Source: Desulfomonilaceae bacterium (GTDB lineage Bacteria; Desulfobacterota; Desulfomonilia; Desulfomonilales; Desulfomonilaceae). From it: a stretch of 64,000 bases of DNA. A program made the translations under genes and the position numbers. Numbering within the stretch: the stretch's first letter is position 1; every line of letters starts with the position of its first letter. Shown piece by piece: positions 27,483 through 37,033 of the stretch. The stretch lies in assembly GCA_031082285.1 (NCBI GenBank), contig JAVHLK010000012.1, forward strand, positions 1 through 64,000, written 5' to 3'. Under the pieces are notes generated by a model. That model did not search any database. It was not told the origin of the DNA and worked only from the letters and a program-made list of their open reading frames with translations.

Positions 27483-27992
27483 TCACCCCGATCTCTTTCG
27501 CGAAACAATCACCGTCCCGATTATGGCCGCCAGCAGCAGCACCGAGACGATCTCAAAGGGAAGAAGATAGGTCGTAAACAGTTCCCGAGCCACGATTTCA
27601 GTGTTTGACATGCCGGGTTGGAACGCGGCCGCGCCGACGGTCGGCCCGGACGGGAAGATCATCTTCAATACCGGACCCATCAGCACCAGAAAACCCAGGC
27701 TCAGCAACGCCCCAACCCACATTCGGGCGGCCCGTGCGTCCTGCGCGGGGTTCACCGTTTCAAGGTTCAGGAGCATGATCACGAAGAGAAAGAGAACCAT
27801 TACCGCCCCTGCGTACACGATGAGCTGCACCATGGCCACAAACTCGGCGTGCAGCAGGAGAAACAGACCTGCCAGGCCGATCATCGTCACGATCATGAAG
27901 ACCACGTTGTGGACGGGTCTGCGCAAGAAGACCACAAATATGGCAGAAATCAGCGTGATCGCAGCCAGAACATAGAACATCACGGCTTCCAT
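27483..27992 (-). CDS. nuoJ: NADH-quinone oxidoreductase subunit J
   Basis: A 169-residue membrane subunit with five predicted helices. The conserved helix [20 protein letters not shown] includes the pi-bulge Tyr-Ala-Gly-Ala motif that lines the link between quinone site and proton path. Start ATG at 27992. It is separated from nuoI by about 290 bp, the largest gap inside this operon, and by about 58 bp from nuoK. Confidence 0.94.
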   Translation of the reverse strand: MEAVMFYVLAAITLISAIFVVFLRRPVHNVVFMIVTMIGLAGLFLLLHAEFVAMVQLIVYAGAVMVLFLFVIMLLNLETVNPAQDARAARMWVGALLSLGFLVLMGPVLKMIFPSGPTVGAAAFQPGMSNTEIVARELFTTYLLPFEIVSVLLLAAIIGTVIVSRKRSG

Positions 27993-28283
27993 GGTTATTT
28001 CCTTACCTCCGGCAACGAACGTGTCCGCGGTTCATAGGCACGGCCGACCTACAGCCCACCTTTCGACCGCCCTCACTCGGACCTTAGATACGCTCACGCG
28101 TGGGCCGACGAGTGTCCCGGGAACCGTTCTTCAGCATCAAATCTCAGACCGGCATAGGGCCTTCCCCTCCGGGACCGCGCCCTACTCGTTGCCGGCATGT
28201 CCGGCTCAGTCATCGCGTAGGGTTCGGGCCGGCAACGTTCGTCATCATGATTGTCAAAAGACCTACCTACCCACTTTTCGGCT
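27993..28283. other. Unusually wide gap between nuoI and nuoJ
   Basis: About 290 bp inside an otherwise compact operon. I see no protein-like frame, terminator or strong promoter on the operon strand. It could hold an internal regulatory element or be a relic of an inserted gene. Confidence 0.4.
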
Positions 28284-28718
28284 TCAACCGGCCTTCTTCT
28301 TGGTCTCATACCGCGGCGCAGGCGGCTCGAGAAGCTGTTCCTTTTCGAGGATCAGGTCTTCCCGCGAGTACTCGGAGATCTCGTAGGCCGTGGTCATCTC
28401 TATGGCTTCCTTGGGGCAGACTTCCACACAGTACCCGCAGAAGATGCACCGTCCCAGATCCAGCGTATATTTCTCCGGATATTTCCGGTTGTCCGGCTCC
28501 GCAGCAGCTTCGATACTTATGCACTCGGCCGGACAGACCGTTGCGCACAGCATGCAGGCAACGCACCGTATCTTGCCTGAAGGATGCTTGGTCAGCACGT
28601 GCCGCCCTCGCCACCGCTCGGCTACATCCCACTTCTTTTCCGGATATTCCATGGTAACCTTGCCGGAGAAGAAGTACTTCAGTGTAAGTTTGAGTCCCTG
28701 TAACAGCGGGATAATCAT
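28284..28718 (-). CDS. nuoI: NADH-quinone oxidoreductase subunit I
   Basis: A 144-residue ferredoxin-like subunit of the peripheral arm, carrying clusters N6a and N6b. Two CxxCxxCxxxC(P) motifs are complete: Cys52, 55, 58, 62 and Cys91, 94, 97, 101. The N-terminal amphipathic helix LLQGLKLTLKYFF and the RFRG-like element WRGRHVLTKHPSG are present. Electrons pass from NuoG through NuoI to NuoB. Start ATG 28718. Confidence 0.95.
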   Translation of the reverse strand: MIIPLLQGLKLTLKYFFSGKVTMEYPEKKWDVAERWRGRHVLTKHPSGKIRCVACMLCATVCPAECISIEAAAEPDNRKYPEKYTLDLGRCIFCGYCVEVCPKEAIEMTTAYEISEYSREDLILEKEQLLEPPAPRYETKKKAG

Positions 28719-28803
28719 TTCTTCACGACCTCATGATGAATTCGGCTTGAGCCTCATCTATGCGCGACCGAACACGGCTGTTGTGTCCCGACTTCCTTGC
28801 GCG

Positions 28804-29841
28804 TCATCCCCTGTATTGCAGCCATATCGTGTAGATGAAGGCCGTTGCCATCACGTTAAAGATCCCGACCGGAACCAGAAACTTCCAGCCGAAGCTCATG
28901 ACCCGATCGTACCGCAGCCGAGGATACGTGCCCCTGATCCACACGAAGATGAACACCCACAAGAGCGTTTTGGCAAGGAACCACACAATGGGCGGCAAGA
29001 AGGGACCTTGCCAGCCGCCGAAGTACAAGGTGGTCATCAAGGCGCTGAGGAACAGCAGGTGAGCATATTCCCCAAGATAAAACAGACCGAACTTCATCGA
29101 GCTGTACTCGGTCTGATATCCTGCAACCAACTCATTTTCGCATTCCGTGAGATCGAAGGGAGTTCGACCGATGTCCGCGCTTCCCGCAATAAGAAAGAGA
29201 ATGAATCCCAACGGTTGCCGGAACACGTACCACTTCCAGACGCTGTCCTGTGACTCCACGATCTGGACGAGGCTCAGCGTGCCCGCGAGCAAGAGCACCC
29301 CCAGAACCGCCAGGCTCAGACCCAATTCGTAGCTGATCATCTGAGCCCCGGCTCGAACCGATCCAAGGAGAGAGTACTTGTTGTTGGACGCCCAGCCTCC
29401 GAGAATGACTCCGTATACTCCAAGTGAAGTCACGGCAAGAACGAAGAGTATTCCCACGTTCGTGTCCGAAACGACGCCTTGGTTCAGACCGTATGCCTGG
29501 GCTGTCGGACCGAGAATGTTTTCCAATCCCAGGCCCTTGGCGAAGGGAACCACCGCGAACGGAATGAGTGCGCACGTCACCACAATGAGAGGCGCGATGA
29601 GATAAATGAACTTGTTCGCGCCGGATACGGTAATCTCTTCCTTGAGGATGAGCTTTGCTCCATCGGCCAGCGGCTGGAGCAGTCCCCAGGGACCGACGCG
29701 GTTGGGACCCAACCTGACCTGTATGAAGCCGAGCACTCGTCTTTCGATGAGAGTCAGATACGCCACGAGGGTCAGTACAGCCCCAATCACGAGAAGGACT
29801 TTGACGATCAACAGGATTATCGGGACGGCGGATTCCATCAA
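28804..29841 (-). CDS. nuoH: NADH-quinone oxidoreductase subunit H
   Basis: A 345-residue membrane subunit that forms much of the quinone chamber. Conserved loops are visible: ERRVLGFIQVRLGPNRVGPWGLLQPLADGAKLILKEE near the start, and DLTECENELVAGYQTEYSSMKFGLFYLGEYAH with its acidic cluster facing the quinone path, then RYDRVMSFGWKFLVPV. Length matches family norms. The gene begins 18 bp after nuoG ends. Confidence 0.96.
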   Translation of the reverse strand: MMESAVPIILLIVKVLLVIGAVLTLVAYLTLIERRVLGFIQVRLGPNRVGPWGLLQPLADGAKLILKEEITVSGANKFIYLIAPLIVVTCALIPFAVVPFAKGLGLENILGPTAQAYGLNQGVVSDTNVGILFVLAVTSLGVYGVILGGWASNNKYSLLGSVRAGAQMISYELGLSLAVLGVLLLAGTLSLVQIVESQDSVWKWYVFRQPLGFILFLIAGSADIGRTPFDLTECENELVAGYQTEYSSMKFGLFYLGEYAHLLFLSALMTTLYFGGWQGPFLPPIVWFLAKTLLWVFIFVWIRGTYPRLRYDRVMSFGWKFLVPVGIFNVMATAFIYTIWLQYRG

Positions 29842-29859
29842 TGCGACCTCTTCCGGCTT

Positions 29860-32502
29860 CTAAACCTTTTCTACCTTGACCTTCACCACCGGTTGATCCC
29901 ACTTGGTGAAGGTGTTAAGTTTCAGAGCGGAGAAATGATACGGGACGATAACCGATCCCTCGACCGCTCGGCGGGACCATTTTGCCGCTACCTGTACGGA
30001 CGCTCCGTTCCCGGAGGTAATTTTCACCGTATCGCCCTCCTTGAGACCCAATGCTTTGAGGTCTTTCGCGTTCATCTCCGCGGTACCCGGCGGGCATACC
30101 TCCAGAAGAGACGAACTCCGTTCGGACATCGATCCGGAATGGAACTTGAGGACGGCGGGTATCAGATACATGGGAAGACCGTCATCCGAGGGTTCCGGCA
30201 GGGTCGGGGCGGGCACCAAATGCGCCTTACCAATCGGAAAACCGCCTTCGTAGAGCAGCTCCTTCCCTTGATCGTCAGGGTCGACGCACGGCCAGACAAG
30301 CCCCTGTGTTCCAAGACGACCGTATGAGATCCCGGCATAGACCTCCACTAAACGGGCGATTTCCTCCATGATTTGCTCCGACCCAGCGTAGGTGAGGGAC
30401 GGTTTTCCCATCATCGCGGCAAGCGCGGTGAACAGCTCCAGGTCGCTCTTGGCCGAAGTGTTCTTTATGGCTCGAGTCAACCGTTGGACCCGCCTGTCCG
30501 TGCTGGTGTACGTGCCAGATTTTTCCGCGAACGACGCGACGGGGAGTACGGCATGAGCCACTTTGGCGGTGGAGGTCATGAACATGTCCTGAACGACCAG
30601 GAATTCCAAACTGCTCAGAGCCTTTTCCACCCGGCCTCGGTCCGGATAGGAATCCACAGGGTTCTCACCCACGACATACAGGCCCCGAAGTTCGCCGCTC
30701 TCCGCATTGTCCAACATTTCGCGCGCGCTCAGCCCTTTGGACTCCGGTATCGCGCCGTCCCACACTTCGGAGAACTTCGCTCGTGCAGCCTCGTCTTCTA
30801 TTCGGTGAAACCCCGGCAACAGGTCCGGAGCCAGTCCCATGTCAAGAGCACCTTGAGAATTGGCCTTTTCCGACAACAGGTGCACTCCGCTCGATCGCTT
30901 GCCGATCCGGCCGGTCACGAGGGCGAGATTCACCGCGGCCTGCGCGAGCTCTACGGTGTTTCCGACTCGGTTCATACCCGAGGCCAGGACGATGGCCGCG
31001 TTCCCCGCCTCCGCGTAGACCTTTGCCGCTTCGGCAATGAGATGGGCCGAAACTCCCGTGATTCTCGCCGCGTTCTCAACCGTGTACTCGGCAAGGGAAG
31101 CCGTCAGTTCATCAAACCCGTTGGCGCGAAGGTCCAGCGCCTTCTTGTCCACCATGTCCCCGTCGATTATCCACTTGAGCATCGCGTTGGCGATCACGTA
31201 TTCGGTTCCCGGGCGCACTTGAAGAAAGAGACTGCCCATTCGCTCCGTCAGCTTGGTCTGAATCGAATCGACGATGATGGGCCGCGCTTTTCTTCGTCCG
31301 TTGGCCGCTATGACTTCGTTCTTCGCAATGGGGTGAGTTTCCGTGATGTCGGCTCCAAACAGCACGACCACGTCCGCGTCTCTCAGCTCTCTGACCGAAT
31401 TGGGGCTCGCAGGATAACCCAAAGCCGGACCGAACGCATCGGTCAACGGCCTGTACGCGTGGCCTCCCGCATGGTCCAGGTTGGCGGTCTCCATCACCGT
31501 GCGAACAAAGCGATTGAAGACATACGCCTCCTCGTTGGTCAGCCTTGCCGACCCAATGGCCCCGAGACTCGAGCCTCCGGTCGCATTCTTCACCTTCATC
31601 AGACCGTTCGCGACGAAAGCCAGAGCTTCGTTCCAGTCCACCTCCCGCAAGGAGCCGTCCTTGCGGATCAACGGCTTGGTCAGCCTTTGCTCGGCATATA
31701 CGTACGGCCATCCGTACCGGCCCTTGACGCACAGGCTGCCTTCGTTTGGGCCGGCGTGCGGTGAGTCCACGTATACGATCTTGTCGTTCTTCTCTCCGAG
31801 AGTGAGCCTACAGCCGAGACTGCAGAACGCACAGGTCGTATCGGTCTTCTTCAGCTCGAACTGACGGCCGGTGCCGACAAGCCATTTTGAGGTAATGGCT
31901 CCTACGGGACAAACCGATGCACACTGCCCGCAAAACTCGCAGTCGAGCGGTCTGCCGAAGTCGGTGGACACCTCACATTCCATGCCTCGGTTCACAAAGC
32001 TCAGCTCTCTCTGTCCCTGGACCTCGTCGCAAATCCGCACGCACATTCCGCAACGGATGCACAGATTCATGTTGTGACGGATAAAGTGCGATTCGTTGTC
32101 TACATGAAAGTAGCGCGATTCCCGGGCAAAAGGGGGCTCTCCGACCTCATACTCGTGCACCAGATTCTGGAGCTGACAGTCGCCGGCTGCATCGCAACTG
32201 GGACAGAGCAGCGGATGGGACCTCAGGAGCAACATGAGCTGCATCTTACGGCTGTAGATAAGATTCTCCGTGTGCGTGGCCACTTCCATGCCATCCCGCG
32301 CCGGATTGAAGCAGGCCGGCATGGTCCTGGTCCTTCCCCGTGCCGTCACTTCAACCATGCACAGCCGGCAGGAACCATAGGGGATCAGGCGTTTATCGTG
32401 GCAGAGGGTGGGAATGCGAATCCCGGCCTGTTGGGCAGCTTCCAAAATGGTGGTTCCGCGCTCGACAGTAACTTCAACGCCGTCAATGGTCAGGGTAACC
32501 AT
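29860..32502 (-). CDS. nuoG: NADH-quinone oxidoreductase subunit G
   Basis: An 880-residue iron-sulfur subunit of the peripheral arm. N-terminal [2Fe-2S] ligands are Cys34, 45, 48 and 62; the His-ligated cluster uses HPLLCPSCDAAGDC (His96, Cys100, 103, 109). Next are two ferredoxin motifs, CIRCGMCVRIC and CEFCGQCASVCPVGA. A further CAFCSLGC opens a molybdopterin-oxidoreductase-like domain. The position where formate dehydrogenases carry Cys or Sec reads DHAGGHAYRP, so the domain is not a functional formate dehydrogenase. The same N-terminal layout occurs in [FeFe] hydrogenases such as HndD/HydA, which fits the neighbouring HndB/HndC-like genes. Start ATG 32502. Confidence 0.95.
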   Translation of the reverse strand: MVTLTIDGVEVTVERGTTILEAAQQAGIRIPTLCHDKRLIPYGSCRLCMVEVTARGRTRTMPACFNPARDGMEVATHTENLIYSRKMQLMLLLRSHPLLCPSCDAAGDCQLQNLVHEYEVGEPPFARESRYFHVDNESHFIRHNMNLCIRCGMCVRICDEVQGQRELSFVNRGMECEVSTDFGRPLDCEFCGQCASVCPVGAITSKWLVGTGRQFELKKTDTTCAFCSLGCRLTLGEKNDKIVYVDSPHAGPNEGSLCVKGRYGWPYVYAEQRLTKPLIRKDGSLREVDWNEALAFVANGLMKVKNATGGSSLGAIGSARLTNEEAYVFNRFVRTVMETANLDHAGGHAYRPLTDAFGPALGYPASPNSVRELRDADVVVLFGADITETHPIAKNEVIAANGRRKARPIIVDSIQTKLTERMGSLFLQVRPGTEYVIANAMLKWIIDGDMVDKKALDLRANGFDELTASLAEYTVENAARITGVSAHLIAEAAKVYAEAGNAAIVLASGMNRVGNTVELAQAAVNLALVTGRIGKRSSGVHLLSEKANSQGALDMGLAPDLLPGFHRIEDEAARAKFSEVWDGAIPESKGLSAREMLDNAESGELRGLYVVGENPVDSYPDRGRVEKALSSLEFLVVQDMFMTSTAKVAHAVLPVASFAEKSGTYTSTDRRVQRLTRAIKNTSAKSDLELFTALAAMMGKPSLTYAGSEQIMEEIARLVEVYAGISYGRLGTQGLVWPCVDPDDQGKELLYEGGFPIGKAHLVPAPTLPEPSDDGLPMYLIPAVLKFHSGSMSERSSSLLEVCPPGTAEMNAKDLKALGLKEGDTVKITSGNGASVQVAAKWSRRAVEGSVIVPYHFSALKLNTFTKWDQPVVKVKVEKV

Positions 32503-32585
32503 AGAAATTCACTCACCAATGAGATTAGTTGTCGGTTCCGGACGATACCGTCGGGTTGCCGAGCATCGTCACACGGAACCGCGAG

Positions 32586-34382
32586 TTATCTGATGGCTCC
32601 GAACTTGCAATTCATGATGCAGGTGCGGCATTTCGTACATTTGCTCAGGTCGATTCGGGCGACCTGTTTCTTCTCCCAGATGATCGCGTCCGAGGGGCAG
32701 TTCCGATAACAGAGTCCGCACATCTTGCACTTTTCCTCGATCACCACGAAGTCGATCAGCTCGGGGCATACCAGTGCCGGGCAGTGTTTTTCATGAATAT
32801 GCGCGTCGTATTCGTCACGGAAGTAGCGTATGGTGGAGAGCACCGGATTGGCCGCGCTTTTTCCCAAACCGCAATGAGACGTGCCGTTGATGTGCCGGCC
32901 CAATTCCTGAAGGAATTCCACGTCGCCTTCCCGGCCTCGTCCTTCAACGATGTCGGTCAGCTTGTCCAGCATTACTTTGAGGCCCTCACGACACGGGGTG
33001 CACTTTCCGCACGATTCCTCAACCGAAAAATCGGTGAAGAATCGAGCCGTGTCCACCATGCACGTGTGATCGTCCATCACGACCACGCCTCCGGATCCCA
33101 TCATGGCGCCGACACCGTACAGCGACTCGTAGTCGATCTCCACGTCTTCCATGCCGTTCGGTATGCACCCTCCGGACGGACCTCCGATCTGAGCCGCCTT
33201 GAATTTGCGTTTCTTGGGGATTCCACCGCCGATGTCGAAGATGAGACTTTTCAGCGACGTGCCCATCGGCACCTCGACCAGTCCGACATTGTTCACTGCG
33301 CCCGTCAGAGCAAAGACCTTGGTGCCCTTGCTTCCCTCGGTGCCGATTGAAGCGAACCAGTCTCCGCCGTTGAGAATAATGGGATTGATGTTTGCGAAGG
33401 TCTCGACGTTATTGAGGTTGGTGGGCTGATTCCAGAGCCCTGCCTCCGCGCTTCGAGGAGGCTTGATTCGAGGCATGCCGCGTTTGCCTTCGATGGAGAA
33501 CATCAACGCGGTGGACTCGCCGCATACGAATGCGCCTGCTCCGGGAGCTATCGCGATATCGAAATCGAATCCGCTGCCGAGAATATCCTTTCCGAGCAGC
33601 CCATACTCCCTCGCATCGGCCATGGCTTTCTCGAGTCGCTGAATTGCCAGCGGATATTCAGCCCGCACATAAATGTACCCCTGATGGGCCCCGATCGCGT
33701 ACCCGGATATGGCCATGCCTTCCAGAACCGAGTGGGGATCGCCTTCCATCACCGAACGGTCCATGAACGCACCCGGGTCGCCTTCATCACCGTTGCAGAT
33801 CGTGTACTTGGGGAAATTGTCGTATCGGGCACATTCCTCCCACTTCAGACCGGTGGGAAATCCGCCTCCACCGCGGCCGCGCAATCCGGACTTCTTCACC
33901 TCCTCGATGACCTCCTCAGGGGTCATCTCCAGGAGAGCCTTCCCGAGAGCCGCATAACCGTCGCGGGCAATGTATTCGTCAATGTTTTCCGCATCGATCA
34001 GACCACGGTTTCGCAGAACGATGAGCCTCTGCAAACCGAAGAAACCGATATCCTTCATCAAAGGGACCGCGGATTTCGCAGCGGGCTCCTTGAACAGGAG
34101 CTTTTCGACCACGCGACCTTTGAGCACGTGCTCTTCGACGATGAGCGGCGCGTGCTCGGGCTTCACCTGGTTGTAGAACACGCCGTCGGGATACACGACG
34201 ACCAGCGGCCCCATCGCGCAGAAACCGTTGCAGCCGGTCATGACTATCTGCACTTCGTCCTGCAGATTTCTCTTGACCAGTTCCTTCTCCAGGGCCGCTC
34301 TCACGTCCGCGGATCCGCTCGCCAGGCAGCCTGTTCCGGCACACATCATAAAGTGCATTCTATAGGAAGGACTCGCACACAT
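32586..34382 (-). CDS. nuoF: NuoF/HndC/HydB-type flavoprotein (NADH-binding subunit)
   Basis: A 598-residue protein, longer than standard NuoF (about 430-450). Domains in order: a thioredoxin-like [2Fe-2S] domain (Cys14, 19, 51, 55); the FMN/NAD(H) core with GLRGRGGGGFPTGLKW, NGDEGDPGAFMDR and the N3 cluster motif ESCGKCTPCREG; and a C-terminal pair of [4Fe-4S] motifs (CKMCGLCYRNCP, CTKCRTCIMNCK). This three-part build is that of HydB/HndC of electron-bifurcating or NADP-reducing hydrogenases, yet the gene sits in a full complex I operon with nuoG instead of a hydrogenase. The extra clusters could offer a ferredoxin entry point. Start ATG 34382. Confidence 0.94.
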   Translation of the reverse strand: MCASPSYRMHFMMCAGTGCLASGSADVRAALEKELVKRNLQDEVQIVMTGCNGFCAMGPLVVVYPDGVFYNQVKPEHAPLIVEEHVLKGRVVEKLLFKEPAAKSAVPLMKDIGFFGLQRLIVLRNRGLIDAENIDEYIARDGYAALGKALLEMTPEEVIEEVKKSGLRGRGGGGFPTGLKWEECARYDNFPKYTICNGDEGDPGAFMDRSVMEGDPHSVLEGMAISGYAIGAHQGYIYVRAEYPLAIQRLEKAMADAREYGLLGKDILGSGFDFDIAIAPGAGAFVCGESTALMFSIEGKRGMPRIKPPRSAEAGLWNQPTNLNNVETFANINPIILNGGDWFASIGTEGSKGTKVFALTGAVNNVGLVEVPMGTSLKSLIFDIGGGIPKKRKFKAAQIGGPSGGCIPNGMEDVEIDYESLYGVGAMMGSGGVVVMDDHTCMVDTARFFTDFSVEESCGKCTPCREGLKVMLDKLTDIVEGRGREGDVEFLQELGRHINGTSHCGLGKSAANPVLSTIRYFRDEYDAHIHEKHCPALVCPELIDFVVIEEKCKMCGLCYRNCPSDAIIWEKKQVARIDLSKCTKCRTCIMNCKFGAIR

Positions 34383-34452
34383 TACCTATTCTCCTCCGTG
34401 TAGTCCCGAACCGGACGGACACACGGACATCTTTCCGACACACCCGATAGTT

Positions 34453-34839
34453 TTACGTAGCCATTGTCTCACTGCCCATCGCCAGCGCGTAGTCCTCAAC
34501 GGGGTTCCCCTGGAGGACATGCTCCTCGAATATGCGCAGTGCCTTGTCCTTGTTCAGCTTGATATACTTGACCGGGGCCTGTTCGACCACCTCCACGGTG
34601 ATCATGGGTTCTTTGGCGCACAGGCCGGCGCAACCCGAGTTCGTCAGCATCACGTCGGTAATCTCTCGCTTGGCAATCTCGTCGCGAAAGACGCCCATAA
34701 TGTCACGGGCTCCCGCCGCGATGCCGCATGTTCCCATGTGGACCGTAACCTTGGCCCTGAACTCACCCTCCCTGAGTACCATTCGCGAGCGCTCTCGCTC
34801 CTTGATCTTCTTGAGATCCTGTATGGAAATCTTCGGCAC
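34453..34839 (-). CDS. HndB-like thioredoxin-fold (2Fe-2S) ferredoxin-domain protein
   Basis: A 128-residue protein resembling HndB of the Desulfovibrio NADP-reducing hydrogenase and the small ferredoxin encoded in clostridial hyd operons. Only three cysteines are visible (Cys38 in MGTCGIAAGA, Cys70 and Cys74 in GCAGLCAKEP), one fewer than NuoE-type domains, so cluster binding is uncertain or uses another ligand. It lies between nuoE and nuoF on the same strand, exactly as hndB lies between hndA and hndC. This gene is not a standard complex I subunit. Role: probable accessory electron carrier or assembly factor (inference). Start ATG 34839 is preceded by AGGAGG. Confidence 0.85.
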   Translation of the reverse strand: MPKISIQDLKKIKERERSRMVLREGEFRAKVTVHMGTCGIAAGARDIMGVFRDEIAKREITDVMLTNSGCAGLCAKEPMITVEVVEQAPVKYIKLNKDKALRIFEEHVLQGNPVEDYALAMGSETMAT

Positions 34840-34951
34840 GTTGTTTCCTCCTGAGGGATCGTTTCACACGATGGTCGACTCGGCCCAACCATCCTCGGGG
34901 TCGTTACCGGGAAATGAGTGCACGGGGTAGGCCTCGAGGCCGATCAGTGAG

Positions 34952-35467
34952 TTATTGGTATCCATCCAAAATCTTGACCGTTTGACCGGGGATCACGTTC
35001 CCGTGGGTATTTTCGCCAACCAGGAACACGGGAGCCAACCCACACGCTCCCAGGCATCTGACCGCCTCAAGGGTGAACCTGCCGTCATCGGATGTCTGTC
35101 CCACGTCGATGCCGACTTCCCGTTGCACGATCTCGAGGATCTCTTTTGCTCCCTTCACGTAGCACGCGGTACCGAGGCAGAGGCGGATGACATGCCTGCC
35201 TCGGGGTTGAATGGTGAAGAATGAGTAAAAGGTAACCACCCCGTAGACATGTGAAGCCGGAATGTTGAGTCCCACGGCCAACTTGTATTGCACTTCCTGA
35301 GGCAGGTAGCCGAAGATTTCTTGCGCTTCCTTCAATGCGGGTATGAGATATCCGGGATTCCCATAGTATTTCTCAATGACCGGATCGAGCTGCTCCAGCT
35401 CGTCCGGCGTAATGATCACCCTATCGGCTTCCCGTTTCTTTTTTAGTATGGCGTCTCGTTCTTCCAC
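34952..35467 (-). CDS. nuoE: NADH-quinone oxidoreductase subunit E (HndA-like)
   Basis: A 171-residue thioredoxin-fold subunit with one [2Fe-2S] cluster (N1a): Cys97, Cys102 in CLGTACYVKG and Cys138, Cys142 in CLGACGLAP. The helical N-terminal bundle (IEKYYGNPGYLIPALKEAQ, GYLPQEVQ) and HVYGVVTFYSFF are typical of NuoE/HydC/HndA. It partners with NuoF for NAD(P)H oxidation or reduction. It follows the GHKL ATPase gene by about 30 bp, and the HndB-like gene lies about 110 bp downstream. Start ATG 35467. Confidence 0.94.
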   Translation of the reverse strand: MEERDAILKKKREADRVIITPDELEQLDPVIEKYYGNPGYLIPALKEAQEIFGYLPQEVQYKLAVGLNIPASHVYGVVTFYSFFTIQPRGRHVIRLCLGTACYVKGAKEILEIVQREVGIDVGQTSDDGRFTLEAVRCLGACGLAPVFLVGENTHGNVIPGQTVKILDGYQ

Positions 35468-35499
35468 TTTCTTTTCGCTCCCTTGGTCTCACCGGAGCA

Positions 35500-36048
35500 T
35501 CAGGCAACTTCTTTCAAGCCTGCCAAGAGATTCTCCTTGATGAGGCTCACGACCTGTGGATTGTTGAGCGGAATCTCCTCGAGTTCCGGCCGAATTTGTC
35601 TGGTGTCGAGCGTATATTCCCGTCCGTTCTTCCGGTGGGTATATACGAAGTCTATGTCGGGATTCCCCTCTATCAGCGTAGTCACGGTAGCCGCCATGTC
35701 TCCCATGGGCCTGCGATCGATATGGCCGTGACTCATAGATACACGTACCGTTGTTCCCATGCCGGGAGCGGACTCAACGGCCAAATCGCCTGCGGCTTCC
35801 CGCGCCGACTGCTGGAAGAGGGACAATCCCAGCCCTACTTTTCGCGTCGTGCGAGTCGTCGTGAACGGATCGAGCGCTTTGGCGAGGAATTCCGCATCCA
35901 TCCCGCTTCCATTGTCCCGGATCGTAATCGTCAGGATGTCCGCCTCGAGATCCTCGTCCACGGTTATCTCGATCAGACCGGCTCCCGCTCTGATGCCGTT
36001 CTCCGCCACATCGAGTATGTGAAGCGACAAATCCTCCATGTCCTGCAA
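35500..36048 (-). CDS. GHKL-type ATPase (histidine-kinase-like / anti-sigma-like)
   Basis: A 182-residue cytoplasmic protein. Bergerat-fold motifs are visible: N-box LHILDVAENGIRAG, G1 box IRDNGSGMD, F-region LDPFTTTRTTRKVGLGLSLF with G2, and a G3-like GMGTTVRVSM. There is no dimerisation His domain or sensor, so it resembles stand-alone ATPase proteins encoded with [FeFe] hydrogenase (hyd) operons of clostridia and Thermotogae. The C-terminal 70 residues (DIDFVYTHRKNGREYTLDTR) are specific to this subgroup. Function unproven; regulation of the redox complex is a reasonable guess. It lies between the PHP gene and nuoE. Confidence 0.88.
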   Translation of the reverse strand: MQDMEDLSLHILDVAENGIRAGAGLIEITVDEDLEADILTITIRDNGSGMDAEFLAKALDPFTTTRTTRKVGLGLSLFQQSAREAAGDLAVESAPGMGTTVRVSMSHGHIDRRPMGDMAATVTTLIEGNPDIDFVYTHRKNGREYTLDTRQIRPELEEIPLNNPQVVSLIKENLLAGLKEVA

Positions 36049-36096
36049 AATGTTCGGCTTGTCCGGGGAAATCTGTGACTTGCGGCGGTTCCCGGC

Positions 36097-36942
36097 TCAG
36101 TTTTTCCGCGTGCGCCCCTCAAGGACCGCCCGTCCGTCGACGCCCTTGAACGCTTTTTCCAATTCCTCGAAGCTCGGTTCTGCCATTCGAGCCAAGCTGT
36201 ACGCCACGCCGATATCATGCACATAGTGCGCATCCGAGCTTGCCGTGAGCGTGTACTGCAGGCATTGGCGGTACTTGCTTCGAACCGTCCGAAAATCAGA
36301 ACGCTTTGATACTTCGAGTGCGTCCAGCGCCAATCCCTCGGGAATAAAACCCAACTGACTGAATATCCCGAATCCGTCACGATCGACATGAGCCGCGACC
36401 GCTAAGCCGTTGAACCTGTGGATCAGGTCGACAACTCGTTCACACGACAGGGTCGTCGCTCCGATGAGGAGTCTCTTATCCAGGTCTTCCACTTCGTCAT
36501 ACTCGTTCACCACCACCTGACAGCCGAAAACCTCCTCGTCGTTTTCTCCGTAGAGACGCGCGTATATCTCTTCCTGGACCGCTTCCGCCGCGTCGTCCGT
36601 CGGAAACAGCCCAACGATGTGTACTTCCTCCGATGTGGTGACTTCGATACCCGGCAGTACGCTCACGCCGGTTCCCTTCGCGGCACGTCTCGTGGCTGCC
36701 GTATTCCGGGCCGAATTGTGATCGCATATTGCGATCATATGCAGTCCCCGTTCGACGGCGGCTCTCACGATGGCTTTGGGCGTCATGTCCGCAATTTCCG
36801 TGCAGGGCGACAGCACCGTATGTATGTGAAGGTCGAGTCTGTATACGCGTAAGTCTACCTGAAAACCTCTCTTCCGTTTTAGGTTTACGGCCCCGATCGC
36901 GAAGCCGTCCCCGGTCGTCGATCCCGCGGGGAACCGACCCAT
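36097..36942 (-). CDS. PHP-domain metal-dependent phosphoesterase
   Basis: A 281-residue protein with a PHP domain: DLHIHTVLSPC (first HxH motif), CDHNSARNT, PGIEVTTSEEVHIVGLF, AAHVDRDGFG, and SSDAHYVHDIG provide the full set of metal-binding His/Asp/Glu. The PHP family hydrolyses phosphoesters, including nucleotides and small RNA. PHP genes of this subgroup are found in hyd clusters with DRTGG and GHKL proteins. The ATG at 36942 is preceded by AGGAG six bases upstream but yields about 35 extra residues before the PHP fold; no closer standard start with a good ribosome binding site is visible. It lies between DRTGG and GHKL genes. Confidence 0.88.
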   Translation of the reverse strand: MGRFPAGSTTGDGFAIGAVNLKRKRGFQVDLRVYRLDLHIHTVLSPCTEIADMTPKAIVRAAVERGLHMIAICDHNSARNTAATRRAAKGTGVSVLPGIEVTTSEEVHIVGLFPTDDAAEAVQEEIYARLYGENDEEVFGCQVVVNEYDEVEDLDKRLLIGATTLSCERVVDLIHRFNGLAVAAHVDRDGFGIFSQLGFIPEGLALDALEVSKRSDFRTVRSKYRQCLQYTLTASSDAHYVHDIGVAYSLARMAEPSFEELEKAFKGVDGRAVLEGRTRKN

Positions 36943-37033
36943 TCTCGACTCCTGATCCCTCTTACGGGAGACGGGGACATACGAGGCACATCCCGAAGCG
37001 GCCGGCAGTCCCACACCTTGCGGACAGGAACGA

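Noticed and set aside
29860-32502. NuoG as a formate dehydrogenase or selenoprotein
   Set aside because: The position of the catalytic Cys or Sec reads DHAGGHAYRP and there is no in-frame TGA.
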